Assembly (NCBI GenBank): GCA_964437145.1
Contig: CAYTFW010000009.1
Location: 1 to 64,000 of the forward strand
Length of the DNA: 64,000 nt
Direction of reading: 5' to 3'
Source of the DNA: JAFAZJ01 sp964437145
GTDB lineage: Bacteria; Pseudomonadota; Alphaproteobacteria; Reyranellales; Reyranellaceae
The notes below the pieces were generated by a model, which saw nothing but the letters and a program-made list of their open reading frames with translations, was not told where the DNA came from and ran no database searches. Both the position numbers and the translations under genes were made by a program. Positions 8,412-16,432 of the stretch are shown piece by piece; positions within the stretch are counted from its first letter, which is position 1; the number at the start of each line of letters is the position of its first letter.

Positions 8412-9401
8412 TCAGCGATGGGGGTCGGCCGCCGACAGATGGTCCTCGATATAGCGGCGCACGCCCTGCTCGAGCGTCGTGAACGGCGCCGTGAAGCCCG
8501 CCGCGCGCAGTCGTTCGACGCGCGCCTCGGTGAAGTACTGGTAGCGGTCGCGGATCGCCTCGGGCGTGTCGATCCAGTCGATGGCGACGGGGCGGCCCAT
8601 CGCAGCGAAGACGGCATGCGCGAGGTCGAGGAAGCTGCGCGCCTGGCCGGTGCCGATGTTGAACAGGCCCGAGAGCCGCGGCTGGCGCCACAAGGTCAGC
8701 ATGGCCTCGACGCAGTCGTCGACCCAGACGAAGTCGCGTAGCTGACCGCCATCGGCGTAGTCGGGATTGTGGGACCGGAACAACCGGGCGCGGCCGCCGT
8801 CGCGCACCTGCTCGAACAACGCCAGCGCGACGCTGCGCTGGCCGCCCTTGTGGTACTCGTTGGGGCCATAGACGTTGAAGAACTTCAGCCCCGCCCAGGA
8901 TGGCGGCGCGGGCTCACCCGCCGAGACCATGCGCAGCACCTCGAGATCGAAGCGGTGCTTGCTGGCGCCATAGGGATTGAGCGGCTCCAGCCGGCGCAAG
9001 GCCTGGCCGTCGAAGGCGTCGTCGAAGCCCTGAGCGCCATCGCCATAGGTCGCCGCCGACGAGGCATACAGAAAAGGGATTCCACGCCGGGCGCAGAAGC
9101 GCCAGAGCCCGAGCGGCAGGACGACGTTGACGCGCTCCAGCAGGGCGAGATCGGTCTCGGTGGTCGAGCTGATGGCGCCGAGATGGAACATCGCCTCGAC
9201 GCGATGGCCTTCGCGCGCGAGAAAGTCCTCGAAAGCCTCAGGCGGCACGAAGGCCGCGAGGTTGCGCCGTTTGACGAGGTTGTGCCGCTTGGCCTCGTGG
9301 TCGACGCGGTCGATGACGACGATGTCGCGCACGCCGGCTCGCTCCAGGTCCGCGACCAGACAGGAGCCGATGAAGCCGGCGCCGCCGGTGACCACGATCA
9401 T
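8412..9401 (-). CDS. hldD: ADP-glyceromanno-heptose 6-epimerase
   Basis: A 329-residue short-chain epimerase that converts ADP-D-glycero- to ADP-L-glycero-manno-heptose for the LPS inner core. It has the NAD-binding TGGAGFIGS, the active-site SSAATYG and the YGASKHRFD Tyr/Lys pair, plus the HldD-type KFFNVYGPNEYHKG segment. It is divergent from ubiK across an 80-base gap. Confidence 0.93.
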   Translation of the reverse strand: MIVVTGGAGFIGSCLVADLERAGVRDIVVIDRVDHEAKRHNLVKRRNLAAFVPPEAFEDFLAREGHRVEAMFHLGAISSTTETDLALLERVNVVLPLGLWRFCARRGIPFLYASSAATYGDGAQGFDDAFDGQALRRLEPLNPYGASKHRFDLEVLRMVSAGEPAPPSWAGLKFFNVYGPNEYHKGGQRSVALALFEQVRDGGRARLFRSHNPDYADGGQLRDFVWVDDCVEAMLTLWRQPRLSGLFNIGTGQARSFLDLAHAVFAAMGRPVAIDWIDTPEAIRDRYQYFTEARVERLRAAGFTAPFTTLEQGVRRYIEDHLSAADPHR

Positions 9402-9480
9402 GCCGGCGTTATAGCGCGGCCGCGGCGCTGGCGCGTATCGGCCTTGGCGCCTATATCGCAGGGACCCTCAGGAGGACGTC

Positions 9481-9747
9481 ATGCAGACGCGCAATCCCCT
9501 TCTCGATGACCTGGCCAAGGTAGCGGCCGGCGCCGCCGGCGCGCTGAGCGGCGTGCGCGAGGAGGTCGAGGCGCGGATCCGCGACCAGTTGGCCAAAATC
9601 CTCGACGGCATGAACCTGCCCAACCGCGAGGAATTCGATGTCGTGCGCGCCATGGCGGTGGCGGCACGCGAGGAGAACGAGGCGCTGAAGGCGCGTATCG
9701 TCGAGCTCGAGGCGCGGCTGGCCAGGCTCGACCCGCCGGCCGGCTGA
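9481..9747 (+). CDS. ubiK: UbiK/BMFP-family ubiquinone biosynthesis accessory protein
   Basis: An 88-residue protein with an N-terminal amphipathic helix (NPLLDDLAKVAAGAAGAL) and a C-terminal coiled coil (EENEALKARIVELEARLARL). That is the architecture of the BMFP/YqiC family, which binds lipid and assists the soluble Ubi complex. The start has AGGAGG nine bases upstream. Confidence 0.87.
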   Translation: MQTRNPLLDDLAKVAAGAAGALSGVREEVEARIRDQLAKILDGMNLPNREEFDVVRAMAVAAREENEALKARIVELEARLARLDPPAG

Positions 9748-9954
9748 GGCGGCCCGGACAGGCTCCGGATTAAAATCACGGAATCCACACGCTGGATTCT
9801 TGCGCGGGGAGTCCTGACGTGGCAGGCTATCGGTAGTGGGCGCCCAGAATACGCCCACAAGATTTGGAAACGCACTGGATGTCGTAGTGGTCCGCGCCTG
9901 CCGTCCAGCCCCTCGGGGGCGTGGCGGGCGCGTATGGGATTCGCGGGGTGGGCG

Positions 9955-10461
9955 ATGGCGCTGATGCAACGGGAGCATAGCGAGCGACGGGCGCCCAATC
10001 CGCTTGAGCTGGTCGAGCGGGTCGTGACGGAAAACGAATGGCCCTTCGATCGAACCAGCGAGCAGGAGATCGCCGTCGAGGTCGCCGGCCGCTGGTGCGA
10101 TTACCGGATGTTCTTCTCCTGGCGCGAGGACGTGAGCGCGCTGCATTTTACCTGCGCCTTCGACGCGCGCATCCCCAGCGAGAAGCACCGCGACGTGCAC
10201 GCCCTGCTGGCCCAGATCAACGAGAAGCTTTGGCTCGGCCACTTCGACCTGTGGTCGGAGGAGGGCCTACCGATGTTCCGCCACTCGATCCTGCTGCGCG
10301 GCACGCGCGGGCTGTCGGTCGAGCAGCTCGAGGACCTCATGGAGGTCGCGATCGGCGAGAGCGAGCGTTTCTATCCCGCGTTTCAGTATGTCGTCTGGGC
10401 CGGCAAGACGCCCAGTGAAGCCCTGGCCGCCTCGATCCTCGAGACGGTCGGGCAAGCGTGA
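9955..10461 (+). CDS. YbjN domain-containing protein
   Basis: About 168 residues. The fold resembles the type III chaperone-like YbjN domain: an alternating hydrophobic core with WCDYRMFFSWREDVSALHF, an acidic surface and a C-terminal helix. In alphaproteobacteria these are cytosolic proteins of uncertain role, possibly chaperone or sensory. ATG 9955 follows GGGGTGGGCG; an ATG at 9934 would add seven residues. The 187 bases before it hold no other gene. Confidence 0.8.
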   Translation: MALMQREHSERRAPNPLELVERVVTENEWPFDRTSEQEIAVEVAGRWCDYRMFFSWREDVSALHFTCAFDARIPSEKHRDVHALLAQINEKLWLGHFDLWSEEGLPMFRHSILLRGTRGLSVEQLEDLMEVAIGESERFYPAFQYVVWAGKTPSEALAASILETVGQA

Positions 10462-10561
10462 GTTCAGTTCCGACGCCCCCTCAGGACAACTAAGAGAACC
10501 AAAGAGGCGTCGCGCCGCGCCGGTCCCAGCCCTCTCCCCGGGGCCGGCGCGGTTGAACTCC

Positions 10562-11590
10562 CTATCGGGCGCCTCGGCGTCCGGCCTCCCTGAACGACAC
10601 CATCCGCCCACGCGCCTCGTCCCATAGCCAGCAGCGCGGGGCACGCAGCCCGTCGCGCAGGCTGAGCGTGGCGACCGATCGCAGCGTGGCGTTGCCGGCA
10701 TGGCATTTGGCCAGCCGATAATTGGGGATCTTCGGGTTGAGATGGTGGACGTGGTGATAGCCGATGTCGCCCGTGAACCAGCGCAGCGGCTGCGGCAGTC
10801 GAAGATAGGAGGTGCCGCGCAACGAGGCGGCGGTCGCCGTCCAGTCGACGCGGCGCAGCCAGGCGGCGGCCTCGAAGCGATGCTGCACCGAGAACAACCA
10901 GACGCCGGCGATCGCCGCCAGGGTGATGGTCGGCAGCTGGACACGCGCCATGGTGCCGAAGCCGACGCACAGGCCGAGAAGGACGAACAGCGTCACCAGC
11001 GACAGATTGGTCGCGTGCACCGAGCGGCGTTCGCGTCGCCAGGCGCCGGGCGTGTCGAAGGGCAGGCGATAGAGCAGCACGAAGACCAATGGCGGCAGCA
11101 GCAGATGCGCGATCAGCGGATGGCGGACGATCCGGTACGCCGCGCGCTTGCGGCGCGCCAGGCGAAGATACTCCGCCGTCGTCAGGCACGAGGAGTAGAT
11201 GTCGGCGCCGCTTTCCCGGCGGTCGAGATTGTTCCAGTTGGCGTGGTGCCCGGCGTGCTGGCGGCGCCAATGCTGGTACGGCGTCAGCGTGACGAGACTG
11301 CAGAACCGGCCGACCCAATCGTTGACGCACTTGGAGCGGAACAGCGCGCCATGGCCGCAATCGTGCTGCAGGATGAAGATGCGCACGACGAAGGCGGCGG
11401 CGGGCACCGCCAGAGCCAGGGTCAGCCAGAACGAGATATGCGCGGTGAGGTACATCGCGGCGAGCAGCGCGAGGAAAGGCGCGAACGTCGAGACGAGCTG
11501 GAGAACCGCGCGCGACGGCTGCGCCGACTGGTGCGCGCCAAGCGTCCGGCGCAGCGCGGCGCTATCGCTCAACGCGGGGACAGGGTGCAT
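10562..11590 (-). CDS. Membrane fatty acid desaturase
   Basis: A 342-residue integral-membrane di-iron desaturase. All three histidine boxes are present: HDCGH (76-80), HWRRQHAGHH (107-116) and YHHVHH near residue 275, each between hydrophobic segments. The sequence resembles acyl-lipid delta-12/omega-6 type desaturases that introduce a double bond into membrane acyl chains. The actual position is not predictable. Converging with the YbjN gene; the 100-base gap has no obvious terminator. The cold-shock gene 0.7 kb away fits a membrane-cooling response but is not proof of one. Confidence 0.9.
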   Translation of the reverse strand: MHPVPALSDSAALRRTLGAHQSAQPSRAVLQLVSTFAPFLALLAAMYLTAHISFWLTLALAVPAAAFVVRIFILQHDCGHGALFRSKCVNDWVGRFCSLVTLTPYQHWRRQHAGHHANWNNLDRRESGADIYSSCLTTAEYLRLARRKRAAYRIVRHPLIAHLLLPPLVFVLLYRLPFDTPGAWRRERRSVHATNLSLVTLFVLLGLCVGFGTMARVQLPTITLAAIAGVWLFSVQHRFEAAAWLRRVDWTATAASLRGTSYLRLPQPLRWFTGDIGYHHVHHLNPKIPNYRLAKCHAGNATLRSVATLSLRDGLRAPRCWLWDEARGRMVSFREAGRRGAR

Positions 11591-11620
11591 CGATGCCTCG
11601 ACGGACAGTGTCGGCTTCGA

Positions 11621-11806
11621 TCAGGAAAGGTCTTCCTCCTTGACCATCCTCTCGACGCCGTTCTCGGCCGAACGCACGCGGTACTGATTCTGGTTGCCGG
11701 CCGGCGGCATGAGGCGCAACACCTCGTAACGGCCCTGTGGCGTGCCGGCGAACTTCGGCGCCGCGACGCGGACGAACTGGCCGACCTTGAACTTGTGCTC
11801 CTTCAT
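11621..11806 (-). CDS. Small conserved basic protein, function unknown
   Basis: A 61-residue protein beginning MKEHKFKVGQFVRV and ending MVKEEDLS, preceded by a strong GGGGAG site. The pattern of VGQxVRV ... GxYEVLRLMP ... YRVRSAxxGxERMVKEEDL looks like a small SH3-like beta barrel. Similar short proteins are frequent in alphaproteobacteria with no known function. It starts 31 bases upstream of the desaturase on the same strand and could share its transcript. Confidence 0.75.
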   Translation of the reverse strand: MKEHKFKVGQFVRVAAPKFAGTPQGRYEVLRLMPPAGNQNQYRVRSAENGVERMVKEEDLS

Positions 11807-11949
11807 GTCGGTTCTCCCCTAGGCGCACGCAAAGGGGCCGCGCGCGCCGGCGCGTCGGCAGAAACCGCCTTGATCATCGAGCGCATAGGCCCCCTTCCAT
11901 CGCAGGCGGGAGCACACAGTCTCTCAGCCACCGGCGCCGCGAAATCGTC

Positions 11950-12256
11950 CTGCCGGTGATGTCGGCATAGGCTCACGTTTCGCCCGCCGTGGCGAGGGTT
12001 GAATCCCGGAACCGGCGGTCACGCGCGCGTAAGGCGGTTCCCGGCGCTGGTCGGCGCCTGTCCGGGCCGGTCCAGGGGGAAAGGGACTTGTCTAATGGCC
12101 GTGAACATGCGTATTGGCCGGACGTTCGACCTCTTGGCCGCATTCGGCTCGCGGCGCGTCTTTGGCGTGCCTTGCGTTGGGACTCCCAGGCGATCGAGCC
12201 TGCGCGTTGCGACCGATGTCCAACGCGCCCCGTGCCGACCGCAAAGGATACAGTCC
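11950..12256 (+). promoter_or_regulatory. Long leader of the cold-shock gene
   Basis: About 450 bases separate the small basic-protein gene from the cold-shock start. The right part can fold and contains GGGGGAAAGGGA followed by ATG 12095, which is open and in frame with the cold-shock protein for 54 codons. Long structured leaders regulate many csp mRNAs. The encoded extension (RRVFGVPCVGTPRRSS) looks unlike a protein, so I treat it as leader. Confidence 0.4.
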
Positions 12257-12460
12257 ATGGCCAAGGGTACCGTCAAATTTTTCAACCAGACCAAGGGCTA
12301 CGGCTTCATCCAGCCGAGCGATGGGTCGAAGGACGTCTTCGTCCACATCTCGGCCGTGCAGCGCGCCGGCCTCGACGGCCTCAGCGAGGGCCAGACGGTG
12401 TCGTTTGAGGTCTCCATGGAGCGCGGCAAGCCGGCCGCGACCAATCTGAAGGCCGAGTAG
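12257..12460 (+). CDS. Cold-shock domain protein
   Basis: A 67-residue single OB-fold RNA chaperone. It has both RNA-binding motifs, KGYGFIQ (RNP1) and VFVHIS (RNP2), and the typical GTVKFFN start. ATG 12257 is chosen because AAAGGA lies eight bases upstream and the family begins MAKGTVKFF. The frame stays open 258 bases further upstream. infA follows 36 bases downstream, so both probably share a transcript. Confidence 0.95.
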   Translation: MAKGTVKFFNQTKGYGFIQPSDGSKDVFVHISAVQRAGLDGLSEGQTVSFEVSMERGKPAATNLKAE

Positions 12461-12496
12461 GCGCCACCGCATCAACCGCCGCACCCGCGAGGACAA

Positions 12497-12775
12497 ATGG
12501 CGAAAGAAGATCTGATCGAGTTCCAGGGCACGATCGCCGAGGCGCTGCCCGACGGTCGTTTCCGCGTCACCCTGGAATCGGGGTCGGAAATCATCGCCTA
12601 CACCGCCGGCCGCATGAAGAAGAACCGCATCCGCGCCTTGGCCGGCGACCGCGTGACCGTGGAGATGACGCCCTACGACCTGACCAAGGGTCGCGTCATC
12701 TACCGGCACAAGGACGAGCGTCCCGGCTCCATCGGCGCCGCCGCCCCGCGCCGGCGCAATTTCGTGCGTCGCTAG
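12497..12775 (+). CDS. infA: Translation initiation factor IF-1, C-terminally extended paralogue
   Basis: The S1-like OB fold of IF-1 is complete (FQGTIAEALPDGRFRV, GRMKKNRIR, VTVEMTPYDLTKGRVIYR), so it should bind the 30S A site. At 92 residues it is about 20 longer than standard alphaproteobacterial IF-1; the extra tail is basic and low complexity (AAPRRRNFVRR). Pairing with a cold-shock gene suggests a second, stress-associated IF-1, with the standard copy elsewhere. Its TAG shares the palindrome CTAG with the stop codon of the convergent gene. Confidence 0.92.
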   Translation: MAKEDLIEFQGTIAEALPDGRFRVTLESGSEIIAYTAGRMKKNRIRALAGDRVTVEMTPYDLTKGRVIYRHKDERPGSIGAAAPRRRNFVRR

Positions 12776-15222
12776 GCGCGCGCCGCCTTCGTATCGACCG
12801 GCGCCGCGAGCGATACCCGGCAGGGGAAGCGCTCGCAGGCGATCTCGACTTCCCACTTGCCCGCGCTGAGCCAGGCGGCGTCGACGCCGCCGTCGTGGCC
12901 GACATAGCCCAGCCCGACGCTGCGGCCCACCGTGTGCCCGAACATCCCCGAGGCGACGATGCCGGCGCGCTCGCCATCGCGCCAGATCGGCTCGTCGTGC
13001 AGCAAGAGCGGCTGGGGATCGTCGAGCACCAGCGACACCAGCCGGCGCTTCAGCCGCTGGCCGCGCGCCGGCAACAGCGCCTCTCGGCCGATGAAGCCAC
13101 CGGGTTTGTTCCACGCCACCGCGAAGCCCAGCCCCGCTTCGAGCGGCGAGGTCTCGTCGGTGATGTCGTGGCCGAAATGGCGATAGCCGCATTCGAGCCT
13201 GAGCGAATTCATCGCGTGATAACCCGCCAGCCTCAGGCCGAAGCGATCACCCGCTTCCAGCACGGCGTCGAACACGCCGGCGGCGAACTCCGCCGGGATG
13301 TAGAGCTCCCAGCCGAGCGCGCCGACATAGGTCAGGCGCGAGGCGCGCACGCGGGCGAAGGCGATGTCGATATCGCGCGAGGTCATGAAGCCGAAGCCCT
13401 TGGCGCTGAAATCCTCGTCCGGCGACAGCGCCGCCATCAGCTCGCGCGAGCGTGGCCCCATCACGCCCAGCACGACCTGGCCCGAGGTGATGTCGGTGAC
13501 CGTGCAGCGCGATCCGCTGGGGATATGTCGGCGCAGCCACACCAGGTCGCGCGTCTGGCACGCCGCCGACGTGACGACCAGGAACTCGGTCGCCGACAGG
13601 CGCGTGACGGTGACGTCGGCTTCGATGCCGCCGCGCTCGTTGAGCCATTGCGTATAGACGACGCGGCCCGGCTCGACGGCGATCTCGTTGGCGCAGATGC
13701 GGTTGAGAGCCGCCTCGGCGTCGACGCCTTGCACCAGGAACTTGCCGAACGAGGTCTGGTCGAACAGCGCCACGCTTTCGCGCGCCGCGCGGTGCTCCTC
13801 GCCCGAGGGGCCGAACCAGTTCTGCCGGCCATAGCTGTAGGCATACTCCGGCGCCATGTCGGGCGGCGCGAACCAGTTGGCGCGCTCCCAACCCGCGGTC
13901 TCGCCGAAGCAGGCGCCCATGACGGCGAGACGATCATGCAGCGGCGAGCGCCGCGCGCCGCGCGCGGTCTCGACCTGGCGATAGGGCCAGTGCATGGCGT
14001 AGAGCAGCCCCAAGGTCTCGACCGTGCGTTCCCGCAGATAGGCGCGATTGCGCTGGAACGGCATGACGCGGCGGATGTCGACGTCCCACAAATCCATCGG
14101 CGGATGGCCGTGCACGATCCAGTCAGCCAGCACCTTGCCGGCGCCGCCGGAGGACTGGATGCCGATGGAGTTGAAACCCGAGGCGACGAAGAAGCCCGGC
14201 AGCTCCGGCGCCTCGCCCAGCAGATAGCGATCGTCGGGCGTGAAGCTCTCCGGCCCGTTGAAGAAGGTGCGGATGCCGGCCTCGCCGAAGCGCGGCACGC
14301 GATGCGCCGCCTTCTCGAGCTGCGGCGCGATGTGGTCCATGTCGACCGGCAGGGTGCCGAAGGCGAAGTCGCCGGGCGCGGCGCGGTGATCCCAGGGCCG
14401 CGACACCGGCTCGAACCAACCGACCAGCAGCTTGCCGGCGTCCTCCTTGAAGTAATTGGCGCCATCGGGATCGCGCAGCACCGGCGTGTCCGGCGACAGT
14501 CCGGCGATCGGCTCGGTGACGACATAGAAATGCTCGGCGGCGTGCAGCGGCACGGCGACGCCGGCCATCTCGCCGACTTGGTGGCCCCACAGCCCGGCGC
14601 AGTTCACGACGATCTCGGTCGCGATGTCGCCCTGGGCCGTGCGTACGCCCGCGGCGCGGCCGTTGTTCTTGAGAATCCCGGTGACGGCGACGCCCTCGTG
14701 GATGCGCACGCCGCCGCTGCGCGCGCCGCGCGCCAGTGCCATGGCGGTGTCCACAGGATTGGTCTGGCCGTCCTTGGGGATGAACAGCCCGCCGACCACG
14801 TCGTCGACATTGAGCAGCGGCCAGCGCTCGCGCGCTTCGCTAGAGGTGAGTAGATGCGCGTCGAGGCCGAAATGGCGGGCCATCGAGGCGCCGCGTCTAA
14901 GCTCCTCCCAGCGCCCCTCGGTGGCGGCGATGGCGAGCGAGCCGCGCTGCTTGAAGCCGGTGGCGACGCCGGTCTCCAGCTCCAGGATCGAAAACAGCTC
15001 GGCGGTGTACTTGGCGAGCCGCGTGAGGTTGTGCGTCGCACGCAGCTGGCCGACGAGGCCCGCGGCGTGCCACGTCGTGCCGCTGGTGAGCTTCTGGCGC
15101 TCCAGCAGCACGACGTCGTGCCAGCCATGCTTGGTCAGATGGTACGCGACGCTCAGGCCGACGATGCCGCCGCCGATGATGACGACATGCGCGCTCACCG
15201 GCAGCGCGGCACCGGTACTCAT
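12772..15222 (-). CDS. FAD-dependent dimethylglycine/sarcosine dehydrogenase-like protein with GcvT domain
   Basis: An 816-residue two-part enzyme. Residues 1-390 are a DAO-type FAD domain with VIIGGGIVGLS and TTWHAAGL, whose His52 matches the covalent FAD attachment site of dimethylglycine dehydrogenase. A middle FAO domain follows, then a GcvT-type folate domain (about 445-700) and its C-terminal barrel (about 715-805). Such enzymes N-demethylate glycine derivatives and hand formaldehyde to tetrahydrofolate. The real substrate could be dimethylglycine, sarcosine or another N-methyl compound. The gene starts eight bases before the stop of a serine hydrolase. It ends in a stop that overlaps infA's. 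Confidence 0.9.
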   Translation of the reverse strand: MSTGAALPVSAHVVIIGGGIVGLSVAYHLTKHGWHDVVLLERQKLTSGTTWHAAGLVGQLRATHNLTRLAKYTAELFSILELETGVATGFKQRGSLAIAATEGRWEELRRGASMARHFGLDAHLLTSSEARERWPLLNVDDVVGGLFIPKDGQTNPVDTAMALARGARSGGVRIHEGVAVTGILKNNGRAAGVRTAQGDIATEIVVNCAGLWGHQVGEMAGVAVPLHAAEHFYVVTEPIAGLSPDTPVLRDPDGANYFKEDAGKLLVGWFEPVSRPWDHRAAPGDFAFGTLPVDMDHIAPQLEKAAHRVPRFGEAGIRTFFNGPESFTPDDRYLLGEAPELPGFFVASGFNSIGIQSSGGAGKVLADWIVHGHPPMDLWDVDIRRVMPFQRNRAYLRERTVETLGLLYAMHWPYRQVETARGARRSPLHDRLAVMGACFGETAGWERANWFAPPDMAPEYAYSYGRQNWFGPSGEEHRAARESVALFDQTSFGKFLVQGVDAEAALNRICANEIAVEPGRVVYTQWLNERGGIEADVTVTRLSATEFLVVTSAACQTRDLVWLRRHIPSGSRCTVTDITSGQVVLGVMGPRSRELMAALSPDEDFSAKGFGFMTSRDIDIAFARVRASRLTYVGALGWELYIPAEFAAGVFDAVLEAGDRFGLRLAGYHAMNSLRLECGYRHFGHDITDETSPLEAGLGFAVAWNKPGGFIGREALLPARGQRLKRRLVSLVLDDPQPLLLHDEPIWRDGERAGIVASGMFGHTVGRSVGLGYVGHDGGVDAAWLSAGKWEVEIACERFPCRVSLAAPVDTKAARA

Positions 15223-15229
15223 GAAGACC

Positions 15230-16375
15230 TCATAGCGAACGATACACCGCGGCCTCGTAGTCGCGGAACAGGCCGATCACCTTGGGATCGAAGAACGGCA
15301 AGGTCTGCGTGGCGAAGACGCCGCCGATCTTCTTCGCCGGATCGGCCCAGAAATAGGTGTTGGCGAGGCCGGCCCAGGCGAGACTGCCGGGCGAGCGGCC
15401 CTGCGGCGTGGTGGCGGTGTTGATCAGGAAGCTCAGGCCCCATTTGCACGCCATGCCCGGGAAGAAATCGGCGTCGGCGGAGAAAGGTGGCGCGGCGGTC
15501 TTCAGCGCCACCACGTTGATGTCGCCGATGTTGTTGCGCGCCATCTCGGCGAAGGTCTTGCGGCTCACCAATGGCGCGCCGTCGTTGAGCAGGCAGCGCA
15601 CGTACTTCAGATAGTCCTGCACCGTGCCGTAGAGCCCGCCGCCGCCCATATGGAACTCCGGCTCCTGCGGGATCTCGAACGGCATCGCGGCGAGCCTGCC
15701 GTCCTCGCCACGGGCGTGCATGCCGGAGAGCCGCTCGCGCTGCCCGGTGCCGAGCTTGAACGAGGTCGAGCTCATGCCCAGCGGCTCGAAGATATTCTTG
15801 CGCAGGAAGACGTCGAGCGTCTCGCCGCTGGCCGCCTCGACCGCCTTGCCGACCCAGTCGATGTTGATGCCGTAATCCCAGCGCGTGCCGGGATCGAAGG
15901 TCAGCGGCGTGCCGAGCGCGGCGTTCTGGCAGGAGATGATGCCGGGGATGCCGTTGGCCTCCATGTACTTGCCCAAATCCGCGTTCCAGATGTCGTAGGA
16001 GAAGCCGGCGGTGTGGGTGAGCAGCTGGCGCAGCGTGATGGCGCCTTTGGCCGGCCGCAGCTTCGGCTTGCCGCCGGCATCGAAGCCTTCGAAGACCTTC
16101 GGATTGGCGAGCTGCGGCAAGGTCTTGCCGATCGGCTCGTCGAGCGAGAGCTTGCCGCGCTCGACCAGCTGCATCGCCGCCGTGCCGGTGATCGCCTTGG
16201 TCATCGAGGCGATCCACACCACGGTGTCCGGCGTCATCGAGGCGGGCTTGCCGGCCTCGCGCACGCCGAAGGCGCCTTCGTAGATGGTTCCCGAATCGGT
16301 GGTGGCGGCGGCCGCGACTCCGGCGGCGGTGCCGCGGTCGATGCCCTGTCTCAGAACGTCGTCGATGTCAGGCAT
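15230..16375 (-). CDS. Beta-lactamase-fold serine hydrolase (class C/esterase type), copy 1
   Basis: A 381-residue protein without a signal peptide. It has the nucleophile motif SMTK (Ser57-Lys60) and TLRQLLTHTAGFSYD, where the family's tyrosine motif lies. Members are usually esterases or D-aminopeptidases rather than true beta-lactamases. It lies 54 bases downstream of a close paralogue and just upstream of the dimethylglycine dehydrogenase-like gene on the same strand, so the three may be one transcript. Confidence 0.87.
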   Translation of the reverse strand: MPDIDDVLRQGIDRGTAAGVAAAATTDSGTIYEGAFGVREAGKPASMTPDTVVWIASMTKAITGTAAMQLVERGKLSLDEPIGKTLPQLANPKVFEGFDAGGKPKLRPAKGAITLRQLLTHTAGFSYDIWNADLGKYMEANGIPGIISCQNAALGTPLTFDPGTRWDYGINIDWVGKAVEAASGETLDVFLRKNIFEPLGMSSTSFKLGTGQRERLSGMHARGEDGRLAAMPFEIPQEPEFHMGGGGLYGTVQDYLKYVRCLLNDGAPLVSRKTFAEMARNNIGDINVVALKTAAPPFSADADFFPGMACKWGLSFLINTATTPQGRSPGSLAWAGLANTYFWADPAKKIGGVFATQTLPFFDPKVIGLFRDYEAAVYRSL

Positions 16376-16432
16376 GGCGTTGTCCTCCGCCGGGGCCTCG
16401 CCCGGCGAGGCGAGCCTACGACGGACTGCGTC

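Noticed and set aside
12895..14853. 652-codon plus-strand frame opposite the GcvT-fused FAD gene
   Set aside because: Shadow of the real gene; composition and lack of motifs show no protein family.
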